Below are positions 53,322 to 61,879 of a stretch of DNA of 64,000 nt, piece by piece (position 1 is the first letter of the stretch; the number at the start of each line of letters is the position of its first letter). This DNA comes from Sporosarcina luteola (GTDB lineage: Bacteria; Bacillota; Bacilli; Bacillales_A; Planococcaceae). A program made the translations under genes and the position numbers. The stretch is taken from the NCBI RefSeq assembly GCF_023715245.1, contig NZ_JAMBNV010000001.1, positions 310,001 to 374,000 on the forward strand, read 5' to 3'. Below the pieces are notes generated by a model. That model was not told the DNA's origin and did no database searches. It saw only the letters and a program-made list of their open reading frames with translations.

Positions 53322-53671
53322 TAGGGCTGCTCACTGATGTTCCGCATCATTGGGTGGATTGTTCCGCCGGAGAATTGGAGATCCCGTCCGGAAGTAAGGT
53401 CGTTATTGACCGTATCGAACATTGGCTAGCGCAGACGCAACTGCCTGAAGCGGATGCAGTGGAATTGATTCTGAATGAAATCGAAGGCAAGGACGTCATT
53501 TTCATCCTGACCGATATCGGACGGGGAATCGTACCGATGGATGCTGAACAGCGGAAGCTGCGCGACGCATGCGGAAGACTGTATCAGCGATTTATTGCGG
53601 AAGCGGATGAAGTGACGAGGATTTGGTATGGACTTGCACAAACATTGAAGAAAAGGGGAGAAATCAAATGA
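53273..53671 (+). CDS. Shortened CobU-like protein
   Basis: 132 residues from ATG 53273 with GGAGGGCGG upstream. The N-terminal IGGAYNGKRDYV is an altered P-loop. The C-terminal TDIGRGIVPMDAEQRKLRD and YQRFIAEADEVTRIW segments match the end of CobU proteins. The middle third of CobU, with the guanylyl-accepting His region, is absent. A full cobU lies 2.7 kb upstream, so this is a second, reduced paralog that may have only kinase, transfer or regulatory function. Confidence 0.72.
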   Translation: MHVFIGGAYNGKRDYVIGLLTDVPHHWVDCSAGELEIPSGSKVVIDRIEHWLAQTQLPEADAVELILNEIEGKDVIFILTDIGRGIVPMDAEQRKLRDACGRLYQRFIAEADEVTRIWYGLAQTLKKRGEIK

Positions 53672-54249
53672 AAATCTATACGAAAACCGGGGATACAGGA
53701 AAAACAAGCCTGATCGGAGGGCGGGTCGACAAGGACAGCCTCCGTGTTGAAGCATACGGGTCAATGGATGAATTGAACTCGTTCATCGGCAAGGCGATGA
53801 CGGAGTTGGACAGCACGAAGTTTGCGGACCTGCTTACGGATTTGGAAGCGATTCAGAATGAATTATTCGATGGCGGCGGCGATTTGGCGAACGTCATGAA
53901 AGAGCGCCATTATAAATTGTCCGAAGAGCCGATCGAAGTGCTGGAGAAGCGGATTGACGACTTGATGGAAGAAGCACCGCCACTTGAGAAATTCATTTTG
54001 CCGGGCGGATCGCCTGCTGCTGCGACGTTGCATATCGCTAGGACGGTAACGCGCCGGGCGGAACGATTGACGGTGACGTTGATGAAGGCGGAGGAAGATG
54101 TACCGGCAACAGTGCAAAAATACTTGAACCGCCTATCGGACTATCTTTTCGTCGCGGCACGTATCGTCAATGCGCGTCTCGGTGTTCCTGACAATGAATA
54201 CGTGCGCAGTGCGAAAGTGTTCCGGACGGATAAAAAGAAAGAGGACTGA
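53668..54249 (+). CDS. pduO: PduO-type cob(I)alamin adenosyltransferase
   Basis: 193 residues. TKTGDTGKTSLIGGRV at about 5-20 binds ATP. SMDELNSFIG follows near 33. The C-terminal FILPGGSPAAATLHIARTVTRRAER and LNRLSDYLFVAAR segments form the active site between subunits. It adds the adenosyl group to cobalt, which CbiZ, CobU and CobS substrates require. Overlaps the previous gene by 4 bases. Confidence 0.94.
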   Translation: MKIYTKTGDTGKTSLIGGRVDKDSLRVEAYGSMDELNSFIGKAMTELDSTKFADLLTDLEAIQNELFDGGGDLANVMKERHYKLSEEPIEVLEKRIDDLMEEAPPLEKFILPGGSPAAATLHIARTVTRRAERLTVTLMKAEEDVPATVQKYLNRLSDYLFVAARIVNARLGVPDNEYVRSAKVFRTDKKKED

Positions 54250-54251
54250 CG

Positions 54252-54737
54252 ATGAAGCTTAGAAAAATGACGTTGACGGCATTATTCGCGGCTCTTTGCG
54301 CGGTCGGCGGGTTCATTAAAATCCCGTCCGGCGTCGGCTCTTTGGCCCTCGATACGGTACCGGCGTTGCTCGCGGCTTCATTTTTGCCGCCTATCTTTGT
54401 AGGAGCCGCCTCGATGACGGGCCATCTCGCGTCCGCGATGTACGCGGGTTTTCCGCTCGGTCCTTTCCACATCCTGATCGCGATTGAAATGATGATCATC
54501 CTTTATGTTTTTGCACGTCTACATAAGGCGGGACGGCATGTTGGGAAATGGGTTTTCTTTGTGATCGCGAACGGGTTGCTGGCGCCGTTGCCATTTTATT
54601 TCCTCGTATCGCCCGCGTTCTTTGTCGGAGCGGTGCCGGCGATTTTAGTGGCAACGGCTGTGAACGCAGTAGTGGCGGGGGTCGTCATGCCGGCTCTCGC
54701 TAAAGCTGCTGACGGCAGATTCGGGTTCGTCCGATGA
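54252..54737 (+). CDS. cblT: ECF transporter S component, probably CblT (alpha-ribazole uptake)
   Basis: 161 residues with five or six membrane helices. TALFAALCAVGGFIKIP near the start and GHLASAMYAGFPLGPFH near residue 60-76 are typical of the S component family. The following gene looks like CblS, and the cblT-cblS pair imports and phosphorylates alpha-ribazole in Listeria and Geobacillus. It must use ECF A/T subunits coded elsewhere. Confidence 0.82.
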   Translation: MKLRKMTLTALFAALCAVGGFIKIPSGVGSLALDTVPALLAASFLPPIFVGAASMTGHLASAMYAGFPLGPFHILIAIEMMIILYVFARLHKAGRHVGKWVFFVIANGLLAPLPFYFLVSPAFFVGAVPAILVATAVNAVVAGVVMPALAKAADGRFGFVR

Positions 54738-55441
54738 GGAATGCGATTGCACTTGGTGATGGGTTCGTTGTCACGACGGATAACTCGGGCGGCATCGGGG
54801 AGAAAGCACATGATGTTGTATCGGTTCCGGACCGGTTGACGGCGTTTTTTGCCGCACGGGTTGCATTGCTCGAACAGTGGGCGGCGCATGCGGATCCGGT
54901 TTCGATCCTCATTCATAACTTCACTGGTCCGGATAGCTGGAATGCATACGTGGCGGGAGTGGAGGACATTTTCCGGGAATCAAACCTGGATGTGCCGGCA
55001 ATCACGGGCAGCACGGAAACGAATATGGAGCTTATGCAATCGGCAGTAGCCGTTACGATGATCGGCAAGCAGCGGCTCGTTGAGGAAGTCGGCGAGTTCG
55101 ATTGGTACGTCTACGGCACGCCGCTCGTCGGGAATGAAGTGCTTGATAGGCGTGAAGAAATCGCTTCGTTGCGGTTGATTAAGGAAGGGCTGGACAGCGG
55201 GTTGATTCGGAAAATCTGGCCGGTCGGATCGAAAGGGATTCTTGCGGAATATAGAAGGTTAACAGGGGAACCGAAGATCGAGATCGAGATTGAAGCCGAT
55301 ATAGACATTCGAGCTTCGGCGGGGCCTTCGACATCAGTGCTGCTTGGAATTGACATCCCTAACATCGAAAAAGTCCACAAATTGTTTGGCGGACACCTTT
55401 ATAAGATAAATGTAATTGACAGCTTCCGGAATGAAAGATGA
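54734..55441 (+). CDS. cblS: Probable alpha-ribazole kinase CblS
   Basis: 235 residues, PurM/AIR-synthase-like N-terminus (VTTDNSGGIGEKAHDVV near residue 13-29) followed by a CobD-operon-specific C-terminal half. Overlaps cblT by 4 bases. CblS makes alpha-ribazole phosphate for CobS and replaces the CobT route. No cobT gene is seen here, which supports the call. Its stop codon lies in the loop of the operon terminator. Confidence 0.8.
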   Translation: MRNAIALGDGFVVTTDNSGGIGEKAHDVVSVPDRLTAFFAARVALLEQWAAHADPVSILIHNFTGPDSWNAYVAGVEDIFRESNLDVPAITGSTETNMELMQSAVAVTMIGKQRLVEEVGEFDWYVYGTPLVGNEVLDRREEIASLRLIKEGLDSGLIRKIWPVGSKGILAEYRRLTGEPKIEIEIEADIDIRASAGPSTSVLLGIDIPNIEKVHKLFGGHLYKINVIDSFRNER

Positions 55442-55455
55442 CCGGAGGCTTTTTG
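55422..55455 (+). terminator. Terminator of the cobalamin operon
   Basis: GCTTCCGG / CCGGAGGC stem, loop containing the cblS stop codon, then TTTTTG. Confidence 0.8.
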
Positions 55456-55470
55456 TATGGGAGCGAATGT

Positions 55471-55612
55471 CTCCGTGCCCAAAGTTTGTGGTCCCGCGCT
55501 CAAAAACCCCCGACTTGCGCTCATAAACTCGTTTTAGCGCTCATGAATCCTAGGTCCGCGCCCAAAAACTCATTTTAACGCTTATAACTTCACCATCCGC
55601 GCTCATAATGGC
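55471..55612. repeat. Phased repeat array 13 (mixed GCGCTCAAA / GCGCTCATAAA, 7 units, about 20.5 bp)
   Basis: Units begin at 55475, 55496, 55517, 55537, 55558, 55578 and 55599, with steps of 21, 21, 20, 21, 20 and 21. Both motif types occur in one array, which shows the two families are related. Confidence 0.9.
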
Positions 55613-55674
55613 TCCAGAATCGCCTAAACCCCATTCTAAATCCTCGAAAAATTATCCCTATATAAAATTATCCA

Positions 55675-55704
55675 TTGACTGAATGCTCATTCATAACTTA
55701 AACT
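55675..55704 (+). promoter_or_regulatory. fadF promoter with FadR-like operator
   Basis: TTGACT at 55675-55680 and TAAACT at 55699-55704 (18-base spacer). The 18 bases at 55676-55693, TGACTGAATGCTCATTCA, agree with the B. subtilis FadR box (TGAATGAMTANTCATTCA as I recall it) at about 15 positions and overlap the -35 box. Repression relieved by long-chain acyl-CoA is inferred. Confidence 0.6.
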
Positions 55705-55783
55705 ATGAAATAGATCATCGACACAATACTTATTTTCTACTACACTATTCATAACGTTCCGATAAGGAAGGAGAGAATTAGAG

Positions 55784-57934
55784 ATGGATGCTTTGCTAAT
55801 AGTCAACTGGATCCTCTTCTTGGCGGTTGTGGCATATGCGCTCGCATTGTTCACCTATTTGATCAGGACGCGGATCCAATTCATACAGCTTGGGCGGAAG
55901 GAAGAGTTTGATAGCAATGTTTCACGCCGTCTGAAAGAAGTTTGGGTGAATGTTTTCGGGCAGAAAAAGCTATTGAAGGATAAGAAAAGTGGAATCATCC
56001 ACGTCATGTTCTTCTATGGATTCCTGCTTGTCCAATTCGGGGCGATTGACCTCATTTGGAAAGGGCTGAAGCCTGGCTCGCATTTGCCGTTCGGACCGAT
56101 TTACGGAGGATTCACGTTCTTCCAGGAAATCGTCGTAGCTGTCATTTTAGTGGCGGTCGTCTGGGCATTCCAACGCCGTTATGTTGAGAAGCTCGTCCGC
56201 TTGAAGCGCGGTTGGAAATCGGGGCTCGTCCTTATTTTCATCGGTACGCTTATGGTGTCAACGCTTGTATCAAACGGTATGAACATGATTTGGCAGGGCC
56301 ATGAAACGACATGGACGGAGCCAATGGCATCTGCAATTGCAAGCGTTTTCAGCTTCATGAGTCCGGCAGCTGCTGCGGTCGTTTTCTTCATCGCATGGTG
56401 GATCCACTTGCTGACATTGCTCACATTCCTCGTCTACGTGCCGCAGTCTAAGCACGCGCACTTGATTGCAGGGCCAGTTAATACGTATATGATGCGTTTT
56501 GATCGCCGGGGCAAGCTTGCGCCGATCGATTTCGAAGCGCTTGAAGAAGCGGAAGACGAAGATGATATGCCTGCGCTCGGAGTTGGCAAGATTACTGATT
56601 TCACACAAAAACAGATGATCGACTTCTACGCGTGCGTCGAATGTGGACGCTGTACAAATATGTGTCCGGCGACCGGGACGGGCAAAATGCTGTCCCCGAT
56701 GGATTTGATTACAAAACTGCGTGATAACCTGACGAATACAGGCGCGCTCGTTACGAAGAAACAACCGTGGGTGCCGACATTCGCATTCGGAAATACGAAG
56801 GGGAATCAAATCGCGCTTGCAGCCGGTTTGGAAGGCGCGACGATGGACGATATTTACAGCCCATCTCTTATCGGTGATGTCATTACCGAAGAGGAAATTT
56901 GGGCATGTACGACGTGCCGGAACTGTGAAGACCAATGTCCGGTCATGAACGAACACGTCGACAAAATCATCGACCTTCGCCGTTATCTCGTTATGACGGA
57001 AGGGAAGATGGACGCGGATGCACAGCGTGCGATGACGAATATCGAACGCCAAGGAAATCCGTGGGGACTTAACCGGAAAGAGAAGGAGAACTGGCGTGAT
57101 GCCCGTCCGGATCTTCATATTCCGACTGTGAAGGAATTGAAGAAGGCGGACGAAGAGTTCGAATACCTCTTCTGGGTCGGCTCGATGGGTGCATTCGACA
57201 ATCGTTCTCAGAAGATTGCACTAGCTTTCGCGCATCTCATGAACGAAGCGGGCGTCAAATTCGCAATCCTTGGGAATAAAGAGAAGAACTCCGGCGACAC
57301 ACCAAGGCGTTTGGGGAATGAATTTTTATTCCAGGAACTCGCAACTTCCAATATCGATGAATTTGAAAAAGCGGGCGTGAAGAAGATCGTCACAATCGAC
57401 CCACATGCATACAATATCTTTAAGAATGAATATCCGGATTTCGGTTTCAAGGCGGAAGTCGTCCACCATACCGAAATGCTGTACGACCTTGTCATGCAAG
57501 GGAAATTGAAGCCGGTCCATGAAATCAATGAAACGATCACGTTCCATGATTCGTGCTACCTCGGCAGATACAACGACGTGTATGATCCACCGCGGGAAAT
57601 CCTTAAGGCGATACCAGGCGTCAACCTTGTTGAAATGAAGCGGAACCGCCAGGACGGCATGTGCTGTGGAGCAGGCGGCGGACTCATGTGGATGGAAGAG
57701 GATACCGGCCACCGCGTCAACGTTGCACGTACGGAACAGGCGATGGAAGTGAGCCCGGGCATCATTTCTTCCGGATGTCCATACTGCTTGACGATGCTAT
57801 CGGACGGAACGAAAGCGATTGAAGTGGAAGACAAAGTGAGCACGTATGACATCGCGGAATTGCTTGAGCGCTCCATTTTCGGAGGGGACTTCCAACCTGC
57901 TGTCGTCGAGGAAGAAGAACCGATTATGCAATAA
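55784..57934 (+). CDS. fadF: FadF-type iron-sulfur electron transfer protein (YwjF)
   Basis: 716 residues. Five or so membrane helices fill 1-225 (NarI-like). Two 4Fe-4S motifs follow: CVECGRCTNMC at 284-294 and CTTCRNCEDQC near 375-385. CCG domains of heterodisulfide-reductase type fill the C-terminus (FHDSCYLGRYND, MCCGAGGGLMWME, SSGCPYC). It is thought to pass electrons from acyl-CoA dehydrogenases via ETF to menaquinone. AAGGAAGGAGAG precedes ATG 55784. Head of the acyl-CoA oxidation cluster. Confidence 0.93.
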   Translation: MDALLIVNWILFLAVVAYALALFTYLIRTRIQFIQLGRKEEFDSNVSRRLKEVWVNVFGQKKLLKDKKSGIIHVMFFYGFLLVQFGAIDLIWKGLKPGSHLPFGPIYGGFTFFQEIVVAVILVAVVWAFQRRYVEKLVRLKRGWKSGLVLIFIGTLMVSTLVSNGMNMIWQGHETTWTEPMASAIASVFSFMSPAAAAVVFFIAWWIHLLTLLTFLVYVPQSKHAHLIAGPVNTYMMRFDRRGKLAPIDFEALEEAEDEDDMPALGVGKITDFTQKQMIDFYACVECGRCTNMCPATGTGKMLSPMDLITKLRDNLTNTGALVTKKQPWVPTFAFGNTKGNQIALAAGLEGATMDDIYSPSLIGDVITEEEIWACTTCRNCEDQCPVMNEHVDKIIDLRRYLVMTEGKMDADAQRAMTNIERQGNPWGLNRKEKENWRDARPDLHIPTVKELKKADEEFEYLFWVGSMGAFDNRSQKIALAFAHLMNEAGVKFAILGNKEKNSGDTPRRLGNEFLFQELATSNIDEFEKAGVKKIVTIDPHAYNIFKNEYPDFGFKAEVVHHTEMLYDLVMQGKLKPVHEINETITFHDSCYLGRYNDVYDPPREILKAIPGVNLVEMKRNRQDGMCCGAGGGLMWMEEDTGHRVNVARTEQAMEVSPGIISSGCPYCLTMLSDGTKAIEVEDKVSTYDIAELLERSIFGGDFQPAVVEEEEPIMQ

Positions 57935-58000
57935 AGTATATTGCGAGAGTTTAGAAAGAACGATATAATTAAGAAAATTGGGAGCGGGTGAGCTCCTGTG

Positions 58001-58032
58001 AAAAGGGGAGTCTGCGTACTCCCTTTTTTTTC
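58001..58032 (+). terminator. Terminator after fadF
   Basis: GGGGAGT / ACTCCC hairpin followed by eight or nine T residues. Confidence 0.85.
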
Positions 58033-58043
58033 GAATAGTTACC

Positions 58044-58066
58044 GAGCGAGCGTTCAGTCGTCGCTC
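58044..58066. promoter_or_regulatory. Candidate TetR-type operator before the thiolase gene
   Basis: GAGCGA and TCGCTC arms with 11 bases between them, with GCGTTCAGTCG in the centre. It sits about 47 bases ahead of the thiolase start, after the fadF terminator. The TetR gene at the end of the cluster is the natural candidate. Confidence 0.4.
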
Positions 58067-58112
58067 TTTATGTAAAATGAAAACGTTATCATATGGAGTG
58101 GAGGAGAAGGGA

Positions 58113-59306
58113 ATGGGCAGAACAGTCATCTTGGACGGGGCACGGACACCGTTTGGAAGGTTTGGCGGTGCTTTATCCACGAAAACAGCAAGCGATCTAG
58201 GTGGAATCGCGATTAAGGAAGCGTTGAAGCGATCGGATGTGAAGGAAGAGGAAGTCGATGAAGTGATCATTGGGACGGTGCTTCAGGCGGGACAGGGGCA
58301 AATTCCTTCGAGACAGGCAGCGGTGAAAGCGGGGCTTCCGTGGTCAGTGAAAACTGAAACGGTCAATAAAGTATGTGCATCCGGCATGCGGAGCGTCACG
58401 CTCGGCGACCAGCTCATTAGACTCGGGGACGAGGAAGTCATCGTTGCGGGCGGCATGGAATCGATGTCGAACGCGCCGTACTATTTGCCGAAAGGGCGAT
58501 TCGGCTTGAAGATGGGCGATGCGCCATTAGTGGACGGCATGATCTACGACGGCCTGTCCTGTTCATTCTCACCGGACCGCGTTCATATGGGTACGTACGG
58601 GAATAAAACGGCTGGCGAGTTTTCATTGACACGTGAAATGCAGGACGAATGGTCACTGCGTAGCCATGAGCGGGCGAATTCCGCAATTGACGAAGGGAAA
58701 TTCGCCGAGGAGATTGCCGCAGTGGAAATCCCTCAGCGGAAAGGCGATCCGGTCGTAGTTGACACCGACGAAGCGCCGCGTCGCGATACATCGCTTGAAT
58801 CGCTTGCGAAACTGCGGCCTGCTTTCGGAAAAGACGGCACGATTACGGCAGGGAATGCGCCGGGCGTCAATGACGGTGCATGCGCGCTTGTGCTCATGAA
58901 TGAAGAACGTGCGTTGAAGGAAGGGAAGCGTCCTCTCGCGACAATTCTCGGTCACGCCGAAGTCGCCATCGAGCCTGAAAACTTCCCGCAAACGCCGGGC
59001 CTAGTCATTAATGAGTTACTGAAAAAGACTGGAAAAGAATTGAAGGATATTGATCTATTTGAAATAAACGAGGCATTCGCGGCAGTTGCGCTTGCAAGCT
59101 CACAAATCGCTGGGCTCGACCCTGAAAAAGTGAACGTCAACGGCGGAGCAGTCGCACTCGGACATCCAATCGGCGCAAGCGGGGCACGGATCATTCTGAC
59201 GCTTGCGTATGAACTGAAACGTCGTGGCGGCGGCATCGGTATTGCAGCAATCTGCTCAGGCGGTGGGCAAGGCGACGCGATTATGATTGAAGTTGCGGGA
59301 GAATGA
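58113..59306 (+). CDS. Acetyl-CoA C-acetyltransferase (thiolase)
   Basis: 397 residues from ATG 58113, with GGAGGAG upstream. Catalytic Cys88 in [11 protein letters not shown], His in [16 protein letters not shown] near 352, and the second Cys in CSGGGQGDA near 382. It cleaves or forms acetoacetyl-CoA, as in the mmgA position of B. subtilis-like operons. Confidence 0.93.
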   Translation: MGRTVILDGARTPFGRFGGALSTKTASDLGGIAIKEALKRSDVKEEEVDEVIIGTVLQAGQGQIPSRQAAVKAGLPWSVKTETVNKVCASGMRSVTLGDQLIRLGDEEVIVAGGMESMSNAPYYLPKGRFGLKMGDAPLVDGMIYDGLSCSFSPDRVHMGTYGNKTAGEFSLTREMQDEWSLRSHERANSAIDEGKFAEEIAAVEIPQRKGDPVVVDTDEAPRRDTSLESLAKLRPAFGKDGTITAGNAPGVNDGACALVLMNEERALKEGKRPLATILGHAEVAIEPENFPQTPGLVINELLKKTGKELKDIDLFEINEAFAAVALASSQIAGLDPEKVNVNGGAVALGHPIGASGARIILTLAYELKRRGGGIGIAAICSGGGQGDAIMIEVAGE

Positions 59307-59330
59307 TAGCCCAGTAGACGCCCAGATTCG

Positions 59331-59465
59331 GATTTATGCGTGATTGGCGGGATTTATGCGCCGTTTCGGCCGTTTATGCGCGAATTCGGTGATTTATGCG
59401 GAATTATAGCGATTTATGCTGATATAAAGAGTTTTATGCGTGTTTGAGAGGATTTATGCGTATTT
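59331..59465. repeat. Phased repeat array 14 (TTTATGCG type, 7 units of exactly 20 bp)
   Basis: TTTATGCG begins at 59333, 59353, 59373, 59393, TTTATGCT at 59413, and TTTATGCG at 59433 and 59453. The most regular array of the window, between two genes of one pathway. Confidence 0.95.
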
Positions 59466-59507
59466 GTAAGTTGAAATCTTAGTAGACGGAGACGGAGGTA
59501 CTTCATT

Positions 59508-60359
59508 ATGGAAATCAAAAAAGTGATGGTCATCGGAGCCGGACAAATGGGCGGCGGCATCGCCCAAGTGTGTGCGCAAGCTGGCTTCGACGTGACATTA
59601 AATGATATTAAAGAGGAGTTCTACGAAAAGGGGCTTGCGTTCATTGCGAAAAATCTTTCCCGCAATGTTGAGAAAGGCCGCATGACGGAAGATGAAAAAA
59701 CGGCAGTCCTCGGGCGCATTACGAAATCGCTCGATCTGCAAGATGCGCAAGACGTTGACATTGTTATCGAAGCGGCAGTCGAAAACATGGAGATCAAGAA
59801 ATCGATCTTCGCGAAATTGGATGGTATCACACCGCAGCATACGATCCTTGCGACCAATACATCATCCCTTCCGATCACGGAAATCGCGGCGGCGACAAAA
59901 CGTCCGGAAAATGTCATCGGCATGCACTTCATGAATCCGGTACCCGTTATGAAACTCGTCGAAATCATCCGCGGACTTGCGACTTCAGACGAAGTGTATC
60001 AAGCGGTCGAGGACATGACGAGCAAACTAGCGAAGACACCGGTCGAAGTGAACGACTTCCCTGGATTTGTCGCAAACCGCGTCCTTATGCCGATGATCAA
60101 CGAAGCGATCTATACGCTCTATGAAGGCGTCGCCTCGAAGGAAGCGATCGACGAAGTGATGAAGCTCGGTATGAATCACCCGATGGGACCATTGCAACTC
60201 GCGGATTTCATCGGTCTCGACACATGCCTGTACATCATGGAAACGCTCCACGAAGGCTTCGGTGACTCGAAATACCGTCCTTGCCCATTGCTCCGGAAGT
60301 ATGTCAACGCCGGCTGGCTCGGAAAGAAATCCGGCCGCGGGTTCTATGAATATTCATGA
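59508..60359 (+). CDS. hbd: 3-hydroxybutyryl-CoA dehydrogenase
   Basis: 283 residues. NAD site [11 protein letters not shown] at 11-21, catalytic His in [15 protein letters not shown] near 139, and [15 protein letters not shown] in the C-terminal dimer domain. Oxidises 3-hydroxyacyl-CoA with NAD(P). GGAGGTACTTC precedes ATG 59508. Equivalent to MmgB. Confidence 0.94.
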   Translation: MEIKKVMVIGAGQMGGGIAQVCAQAGFDVTLNDIKEEFYEKGLAFIAKNLSRNVEKGRMTEDEKTAVLGRITKSLDLQDAQDVDIVIEAAVENMEIKKSIFAKLDGITPQHTILATNTSSLPITEIAAATKRPENVIGMHFMNPVPVMKLVEIIRGLATSDEVYQAVEDMTSKLAKTPVEVNDFPGFVANRVLMPMINEAIYTLYEGVASKEAIDEVMKLGMNHPMGPLQLADFIGLDTCLYIMETLHEGFGDSKYRPCPLLRKYVNAGWLGKKSGRGFYEYS

Positions 60360-60421
60360 TTTGATTGGCGTAGCGGGTGTTAAGAGGTATACGGAGAGCT
60401 AGGTAAAAGGTCACGAAATGA

Positions 60422-60516
60422 CGATAAAATTGTGAACTTGACCGATAACCTGCCGAACTTGATCGATAATCAGCCGGGTATGACCGATTAAATTGTGAAC
60501 TTGACCGATAACGAGC
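60422..60516. repeat. Phased repeat array 15 (CGATAA type, 5 units of 21 bp)
   Basis: CGATAA begins at 60422, 60443, 60464, CGATTA at 60485 and CGATAA at 60506. ACTTGACC often precedes. Same family as array 4, 33 kb away. It ends 33 bases before an acyl-CoA dehydrogenase start. Confidence 0.9.
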
Positions 60517-60548
60517 GACTAACACGTTAACTAAAGGAGTTTATTCCA

Positions 60549-61685
60549 ATGAATTTAACATTCAGCGAAGAACAGCAGATGATGCGCACGATGGTGAGGG
60601 ACTTTGCGAAGTCGGAAATCGAGCCGTTCATTCCACGGATGGAAGCGGGGGAGTTTCCGCGTGAGATCCTTGCGAAAATGGGCGAGCTCGGCCTGATGGG
60701 CATCACCGTCCCTGAGAAATATGGCGGTTCTGAGATGGACTTCGTTTCCTATATCATCGCCATCCACGAGCTGTCGAAAGTGAGCGCGGTCATGGGTGTC
60801 ATCCTTTCCGTCCACACATCCGTCGGCACGAACCCAATCATGTATTTCGGGAATGAAGAGCAGAAAGACCGCTACTTGCCGAAAATGGCGTCAGGCGAAT
60901 ATTTGGGCGCCTTCTGCCTCACGGAAGCCGGCGCCGGTTCCGACGCTGGATCGCTGAAGACAAAAGCCGTAAACAAAGGCGATCATTACGTACTGAATGG
61001 CTCGAAGATGTTCATAACCAACGGCGGGGAGGCGGACGTCTATATCGTCTTCGCATCGACCGATCCGTCGCAAGGGACATACGGCATAACGGGCTTCATT
61101 GTCGATAAAGACACACCAGGGCTCATCATTGGAAAAGATGAGGAAAAGATGGGTCTTCACGGATCGCGAACGGTTCAGCTCACTTTTGAAGATATGAAGG
61201 TGCCCGCGGAAAACCGCCTTGGCGAAGAAGGGGAAGGCTTCAAAATTGCAATGGCGAATCTCGACGTCGGCCGGATCGGCATTGCAGCGCAAGCACTCGG
61301 AATCGGCGAAGCGGCACTCGAAGCGGCAACCGCATATGCCAAGGAACGCGTGCAATTCGGGAAGCCGATCGCTGCAAACCAAGGCGTCGGCTTCAAGCTA
61401 GCCGATATGGCGACAGCTTCCGAAGCGGCAAGGCTCCTCGTCTACCGTGCAGCTCAGCTTCGCGCGGAAGGCAAACCATGCGGAAGAGAGGCATCAATGG
61501 CGAAACTGTTCGCCTCGCAAACCGCAATGGACAACGCAATCGAAGCGGTCCAAATCTTCGGCGGCTATGGCTACACCGAAGACTACCCGGTCGAGCGCTA
61601 TTTCCGCGACGCCAAAGTAACCCAAATCTACGAAGGCACAAGCGAAATCCAACGCATCGTCATCAGCAAACACCTCACAAAGTAA
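60549..61685 (+). CDS. acdA: Acyl-CoA dehydrogenase (first)
   Basis: 378 residues of the FAD-dependent short/medium-chain group. [13 protein letters not shown] near 133 and the catalytic Glu362 in [11 protein letters not shown], with the [16 protein letters not shown] segment ahead. It makes trans-2-enoyl-CoA and hands electrons to ETF. AAAGGAG precedes ATG 60549. Its stop codon lies 20 bases before a GTGCCTGTGC element. Confidence 0.94.
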   Translation: MNLTFSEEQQMMRTMVRDFAKSEIEPFIPRMEAGEFPREILAKMGELGLMGITVPEKYGGSEMDFVSYIIAIHELSKVSAVMGVILSVHTSVGTNPIMYFGNEEQKDRYLPKMASGEYLGAFCLTEAGAGSDAGSLKTKAVNKGDHYVLNGSKMFITNGGEADVYIVFASTDPSQGTYGITGFIVDKDTPGLIIGKDEEKMGLHGSRTVQLTFEDMKVPAENRLGEEGEGFKIAMANLDVGRIGIAAQALGIGEAALEAATAYAKERVQFGKPIAANQGVGFKLADMATASEAARLLVYRAAQLRAEGKPCGREASMAKLFASQTAMDNAIEAVQIFGGYGYTEDYPVERYFRDAKVTQIYEGTSEIQRIVISKHLTK

Positions 61686-61704
61686 ATTGTGTGAGAATTG
61701 TGTG

Positions 61705-61851
61705 GGTGCCTGTGCGTGGTGCATTTATGACAATTCAATGATGTGAATAATAATTTACTTGCATAGTAATAGACCATTGCGACAACGGCAATTCCGTAAG
61801 AGGAATATACATTTGTAGTTAATAAACTGAATTGTATGGTGCACAGGCACC
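61705..61851. mobile_element. MITE-like element, copy 1 (147 bp)
   Basis: Starts GGTGCCTGTGCGTGGTGC and ends in the inverted form GGTGCACAGGCACC. The inner end shares TTGTAGTTAATAAACTGAAT with two places at the right edge. The first 35 bases plus flank are identical to 63668 onward. No open frame. It lies between the two acyl-CoA dehydrogenase genes. Confidence 0.75.
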
Positions 61852-61879
61852 GTACAGGATTCCTGAGGAGGAAGTTGAC

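Noticed and set aside
56270..57118. 282-codon open frame antisense to fadF
   Set aside because: It has the composition of a reverse-strand shadow: Arg, His and Cys rich, with no binding site. It lies wholly within a well-supported gene.
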